Source: Acidobacteriaceae bacterium
Lineage (GTDB): Bacteria > Acidobacteriota > Terriglobia > Terriglobales > Acidobacteriaceae
Length of the DNA: 9,158 nucleotides
Direction: 5' to 3'
Assembly: GCA_030040115.1 (NCBI GenBank)
Contig: JASHUH010000636.1
Span: 1-9,158, forward strand
This document shows, piece after piece, positions 5,883 through 9,158 of this stretch (positions are counted from its first letter, which is position 1; the number at the start of each line of letters is the position of its first letter). Position numbers and translations under genes: made by a program. The notes under the pieces are model-generated. The model was not told where the DNA came from, searched no databases, and saw only the letters and a program-made list of their open reading frames with translations.

Positions 5883-7625
5883 TTAATGAACCTGTTCCCG
5901 TTCGAACGGGAACCAGGTAACCTGAACCGCAAGCGTGGTGTCGCTCTGCGCGCCGGGCTGATACAGCGGAGCCTTCCAGCGTTCGTACTGCACGCACCCG
6001 CGCATCTCAACATCGCGCAGCACGCGCTTCGCCACCAGAAGCCCGAAGTCGTTCTGCGTGGTGCCGCCGGGAATGAATACGGAGGCGGCTTTGGCGCGGC
6101 GGTATTGGAGTTGCACCAATTCCCGCGGGGAAAGGTGATAGGTCAGCCAAGCCTGCCCGCCCTTGCCTTGCCTTCCCACCCAGTCGCCCACCAAAAACCC
6201 TTGGTTGGTCGGCCCCTGCCGCTGGATGGTTTCCCAATAGAGAAATTGTCCATAAGCTCCCGATGAACTGGGAGTATCGGTGTTCGCGCCTTCTACGCGC
6301 AGATCGAGCTTTTCCATTCCTGGAAACCGCGCCAGATAAATCCCCGGATGTACGCCCGAGCGGCGTGGCGCGCTAATAGGGCTAACATCGTCGTGCACCA
6401 GCGAGTCGGTGTAAAGCGTCACCCAATTCCGCAAAAACGGCAGCCGGTACGTGAAATCGAATGTGCCCACCCGGTACCCCGGATCCTCGGGCGAGTTCTT
6501 CACGGCCGGCGAGACATTCTGAAAACTGAAAAAGCTGCGCAGAAACGTGTGCAGTGTAATCGGCTCGTGATTCTTTCCACCCCATATCGTCATGCGGTCG
6601 AACCCGAACTCCAGATTGCGCGTGGGCTTAAAGCTGATCTTCTCCATGTGCACCCACGGGGAGTTCGGATCGGTGTGGCCCTTCAGACTGCCCACAAAAA
6701 AGTCATAACGAAAGGGTCCGGTCAGACGTGACAGCAGCGGAATGTCCAGAGGTTCGACACGGTTGATCTCGAAGTCGTAAATGTCTTCGGCATTATCGCT
6801 CCACAGCATCGACGCGCCCGCGTCCGGGCCCAGCCAATGGTCGTCCTTGCCAAATGAGATTTCGTGCCCCAGCAGATGAAAAGAGAGGTTCGCCTCCATC
6901 ACCCGCATGTCGTCCGCCTCCGCGATCGGTCCTTCGGGAATCGTCTCCTGCTGAGGATTGGTGGCGAACGGAATGCCATCGATGGTGTTGGACAGATAAG
7001 CAGCCAGCGCCGGGGAGTAACCGGCCGCCGAAGGCGCATGCTGAAATTCGCCTCGCCAGTAGAGTGAAAAGCGCCCCAATTCCGCGCGTGCGCTGAAGCC
7101 GGAATAATTGTTAAACCCATTCTCGTACGGGCGCCCGTAGTCGTCGACGATGCTCTGTCCCAGGTGGTAACTGTCGCGTAGCGGCAGGCCGCCGATGCCG
7201 CGCATCACTGTGTACACACTGTCCAACTCCACGCGCGGGCGCCGCAGCGATGTGACGCGATCGATATCCGGCCGCACCTCGCGCAACACGGCGAAATAGA
7301 TGGTCCGCGCCGTGTCGTTGTTCTTTTCCGATGTAATGCGGTCGGCGCTCCGCTCCAGCATGTGCGCAATGCTGAGCCGCGTCCACGGCCGCAGCCCTAA
7401 GTAGGCGGAGTCCACGTAACCGAGCGCCTGCAAGCGGTCGAGAGCCGCGTAAATCCAGTTGTCCACCGGCACATAGCTCGAACCATCGGGCCCCGCCGTC
7501 ACCCTGCCTGCTTCCGGGGGCCAGCCGGACGGCAGAGACGGCAAATTGGCTTGTTGAGCGTGCGCGGCTGGCCGCAATTCGCAGAGAATCGCGACCGCGC
7601 ACAGGACGGCAAGATTGAGTCTCAT
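5883..7625 (-). CDS. wzi: Wzi-family capsule assembly outer-membrane beta-barrel protein
   Basis: A predicted 580-residue outer-membrane protein of the capsule assembly Wzi family, whose E. coli member is a beta-barrel lectin that anchors group 1 capsule at the surface. A signal peptide (hydrophobic core about 5-15) ends near AHA|QQ at residues 22-23. Residues about 50-90 form a helical module (VPVDNWIYAALDRLQALGY, then RPWTRLSIAHML) that resembles an S-layer-homology unit. The rest is rich in alternating strand patterns and aromatic residues, as in a barrel, with a family-like FGKDDHWLGPDAG at about 258-270 followed by LWSDNAEDIYDFEIN. It ends in VQVTWFPFERE near the C-terminus, and that segment is encoded by a perfect palindrome. 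The start chosen is ATG 7625, with GGAG (7634-7631) 5 nt upstream; the GTG at 7631 overlaps that site and is less likely. It lies 222 nt after the upstream cyclase gene in the same direction. Family assignment is good; the gene symbol is by family only and the polymer bound is unknown. Confidence 0.85.
   Translation of the reverse strand: MRLNLAVLCAVAILCELRPAAHAQQANLPSLPSGWPPEAGRVTAGPDGSSYVPVDNWIYAALDRLQALGYVDSAYLGLRPWTRLSIAHMLERSADRITSEKNNDTARTIYFAVLREVRPDIDRVTSLRRPRVELDSVYTVMRGIGGLPLRDSYHLGQSIVDDYGRPYENGFNNYSGFSARAELGRFSLYWRGEFQHAPSAAGYSPALAAYLSNTIDGIPFATNPQQETIPEGPIAEADDMRVMEANLSFHLLGHEISFGKDDHWLGPDAGASMLWSDNAEDIYDFEINRVEPLDIPLLSRLTGPFRYDFFVGSLKGHTDPNSPWVHMEKISFKPTRNLEFGFDRMTIWGGKNHEPITLHTFLRSFFSFQNVSPAVKNSPEDPGYRVGTFDFTYRLPFLRNWVTLYTDSLVHDDVSPISAPRRSGVHPGIYLARFPGMEKLDLRVEGANTDTPSSSGAYGQFLYWETIQRQGPTNQGFLVGDWVGRQGKGGQAWLTYHLSPRELVQLQYRRAKAASVFIPGGTTQNDFGLLVAKRVLRDVEMRGCVQYERWKAPLYQPGAQSDTTLAVQVTWFPFEREQVH
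5890..5918. repeat. Perfect 20-nt palindrome at the convergent gene junction
   Basis: Positions 5894-5913 read GTTCCCGTTC followed by its exact reverse complement. The flanks ACCT (5890-5893) and AGGT (5915-5918) extend the pairing if C5914 is bulged out, giving a 12-bp stem with a TCGA loop. It lies inside the last codons of wzi, about 25 nt after the sugar transferase stop. No T-run follows on either strand, so it is not a textbook intrinsic terminator. It may act as a bidirectional block to read-through or as an RNA 3'-end stabiliser. Confidence 0.55.
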
Positions 7626-7630
7626 TCGCA

Positions 7631-7634
7631 CTCC
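7631..7634 (-). promoter_or_regulatory. Shine-Dalgarno site supporting wzi start at 7625
   Basis: GGAG on the minus strand ends 5 nt before ATG 7625. The competing GTG start at 7631 uses the last G of this site, so it would have no ribosome-binding site of its own. Confidence 0.5.
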
Positions 7635-7693
7635 GGCGTTCGATGGTCAATCACCCTAGATGCCGATTTGGGCTGAAGAGGTGGTTCCCGTAG

Positions 7694-7728
7694 GCAACAA
7701 TTTAGCCGCCAAGGGGCTTTGACTGCAA
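7694..7728 (-). promoter_or_regulatory. Candidate promoter upstream of wzi
   Basis: In the 222-nt gap before wzi, the minus strand carries TTGCAG (7728-7723) and TAAATT (7704-7699) 18 nt apart, a weak sigma-70 match. The same place also reads TTGGC (7712-7708) and then TTG T with a GG-N10-GT layout, one base short of the sigma-54 GG-N10-GC rule. Either would start transcription roughly 60-70 nt before ATG 7625. The two readings overlap and neither is strong. Alternatively wzi is read through from the cyclase gene. Confidence 0.25.
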
Positions 7729-7847
7729 CAAAATCGGGCATTTGCTCGCCGGTGTTCGACGGGAGTTAAATCTCGCAAGGTCCGCGCCGCCGGGCGCATG
7801 CAGGGCCGGTCCGTCACTTTCACGATTACGAAGATCAATCACAGAGG

Positions 7848-9158
7848 TTAGCGGCGGGCGTCGCCTGAGTTCTCGAACCTCGACGCCTGAATCTCTGTTG
7901 CGACCACGCAGTTTCGCCCCTTGTCCTTAGCGCGATAGAGTGCGCTATCGGCGGCGCGAATCATGTCTTCGGAGTCGGTAGGAAATCCGGAAGCCACGCC
8001 AATGCTCGCGGTAACGCGGATGGCTTCATCGCCGAACATCACCTGGGCCGCCTGCACCGCTTTCCGCAGTTGTTCAGCCCGCGTGCACGCGCTGGGGTAG
8101 CTTGTGCCCGGCAACACCAGGAGGAATTCCTCGCCTCCATACCGGCCCACCCAGTCGTACGATCGCACCAGGCTCTGGAAGACACTGCCGATCTTTTTCA
8201 GCATCAGGTCTCCCGAGGGGTGCCCGTAAGTGTCGTTGACGGCTTTAAAGTAATCAAGATCCGCCAGGATGACGCTCATCGGCGTTTGCTCGCGCTGCGA
8301 TCGATCTACTTCGCCGCGTAGCCTCTCGACGATGATCCGGTGATTCAAAAGTCCGGTCAAGAAGTCATGTTCAGCGTAATGGCGCATTTGCTCCCGGGTG
8401 CGCAACAACTCCGTTTTTTCGCGTTCCAGATCCTCGGTCCGGTGCTGAACGGCAAGTTCCAGTTGCTGCTTTTGCCTCAGCACATGCCGAAAGCGCATTC
8501 GCCACAGCATCGCCACCCCAAACCCTGCCAGGACCAACAGTCCCGCTTTGAGTTCCCAGCTCTGCCACCACTGCGGCGTGATGCGAAAATCGATCTCGGC
8601 AATCGGAGAAAGCTTGGCCTCCGCCAAATCCACCGCCTCCACCTGGAACTGGTAGTCGCCGGGATCGAGCCGCGCGTAACGAATCGTCTCTTCCGCCGTC
8701 TCCACCCAAGCCTCTTCCAGTCCCGCGAGCCGGTAACGAAATCGGATGTGGGGCGCGTCGATAAAGTCGAGCGAGGCGATCGAGACTGTCAACGGATTTG
8801 TTTTCCACGGCACGCGCGCACCACCGGTGATCTTGGTTGCTCCAAAAGCAATCTGAGAAATGACAGGCTTTCGCGGACCGATATTCGGAACCCGCTCGGG
8901 ATGCAGGAGGTGCGAGAGCCCGCCAGAGGTCCCGATCCACATGCTCCCGTCCCTATCTTCGCTAAAAGCGTTGGTGTCTGTGTCGTTCCAGATCAGCCCA
9001 TCATCCTGGGTAAAGCTGCGCCAGCTCGTACCGTTGTAGACGGTCACTCCGGCGTCCTGGCCCACCCAAAGCCACCCGCGGTGATCGACCGCGAGCGTGA
9101 CCACCTGCGGCGAAAGCAGATGCGGCCGCGAGATCAGTTGCGATTCCACCACCCGCGC
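7848..9158 (-). CDS. Membrane-bound diguanylate cyclase with propeller/Y_Y_Y sensor (5' end outside window)
   Basis: The C-terminal 436 codons of a larger signalling protein that would make c-di-GMP from two GTP. In visible-residue numbering, two two-component-type propeller repeats are seen (VVTLAVDHRGWLWVGQDAGV, about 19-38, and EDRDGSMWIGTSGGL, about 66-81). A Y_Y_Y-like beta-sandwich follows (about 118-177; FRYRLAGLEEAWVE and LDPGDYQFQVEA), then one membrane helix (about 204-219), a coiled-coil linker (about 227-262) and a complete GGDEF domain. The domain has DFLTGLLNHR, the metal and GTP-binding DLDYFKAVND (300-309), active-site GGEEF (341-345) and an inhibitory-site RSYD (332-335) five residues before it, so it looks active and subject to product inhibition. 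The propeller and Y_Y_Y parts would lie in the periplasm. The frame is open through the window edge and starts mid-propeller, so the GTG at 9152 is not a real start. Its position upstream of wzi suggests a role in polysaccharide control, which is inference. Confidence 0.92.
   Translation of the reverse strand, partial: ARVVESQLISRPHLLSPQVVTLAVDHRGWLWVGQDAGVTVYNGTSWRSFTQDDGLIWNDTDTNAFSEDRDGSMWIGTSGGLSHLLHPERVPNIGPRKPVISQIAFGATKITGGARVPWKTNPLTVSIASLDFIDAPHIRFRYRLAGLEEAWVETAEETIRYARLDPGDYQFQVEAVDLAEAKLSPIAEIDFRITPQWWQSWELKAGLLVLAGFGVAMLWRMRFRHVLRQKQQLELAVQHRTEDLEREKTELLRTREQMRHYAEHDFLTGLLNHRIIVERLRGEVDRSQREQTPMSVILADLDYFKAVNDTYGHPSGDLMLKKIGSVFQSLVRSYDWVGRYGGEEFLLVLPGTSYPSACTRAEQLRKAVQAAQVMFGDEAIRVTASIGVASGFPTDSEDMIRAADSALYRAKDKGRNCVVATEIQASRFENSGDARR

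Noticed and set aside
7784..7797. GCGCC/GGCGC hairpin after the cyclase gene as a terminator
   Set aside because: A 5-bp stem with no following T-run on the minus strand; such GC hairpins are frequent in this composition.

Overview
The window is part of an exopolysaccharide or capsule export locus from a Gram-negative bacterium. Coding regions are GC-rich and the central intergenic region is more AT-rich. The best guess for the host is an Acidobacteriota member. This rests on gene architecture only: a two-component-type propeller/Y_Y_Y/GGDEF signalling protein, a Wzi-family protein with an SLH-like front module, and a very long multi-SLBB export protein. No rRNA or other taxonomic marker is present, so the assignment is tentative.

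Layout, left to right. Positions 1-25 may hold the first codons of a further minus-strand gene. Positions 73-1365 (minus) encode a Wzz/GNVR chain-length regulator without a fused tyrosine kinase. Positions 1441 to about 4110 (minus) encode a large outer-membrane polysaccharide export protein (Poly_export plus about five SLBB repeats). These two genes look like an operon read leftward, export protein first, with a 75-nt gap. A long, gene-poor divergent region (about 4111-4999) holds a good sigma-70-like promoter for the rightward gene, a weaker candidate for the leftward operon, several hairpins and one possible 45-codon ORF. Positions 5000-5869 (plus) encode a short-form polyprenyl-phosphate sugar-1-phosphate transferase. 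It converges on a Wzi-family outer-membrane beta-barrel gene at 5883-7625 (minus), with only 13 nt between the stop codons and a perfect 20-nt palindrome just inside the wzi 3' end. Positions 7848-9158 (minus) hold the C-terminal part of a membrane-bound diguanylate cyclase whose N-terminus lies outside the window.

Together the genes cover several steps of a Wzx/Wzy-type pathway: loading the first sugar phosphate on undecaprenyl phosphate (sugar transferase), chain-length control (Wzz), passage through the outer membrane (SLBB protein) and surface attachment or display (Wzi). The polymerase, flippase, kinase and glycosyltransferases are not in view. The adjacent cyclase suggests, but does not prove, c-di-GMP control of the polysaccharide. 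No mobile element, CRISPR array, tRNA or rRNA was seen. The locus is a recognisable type. The least explained parts are the divergent region, the palindrome at the convergent junction, and a calcium-loop-like motif inside the Wzz protein.
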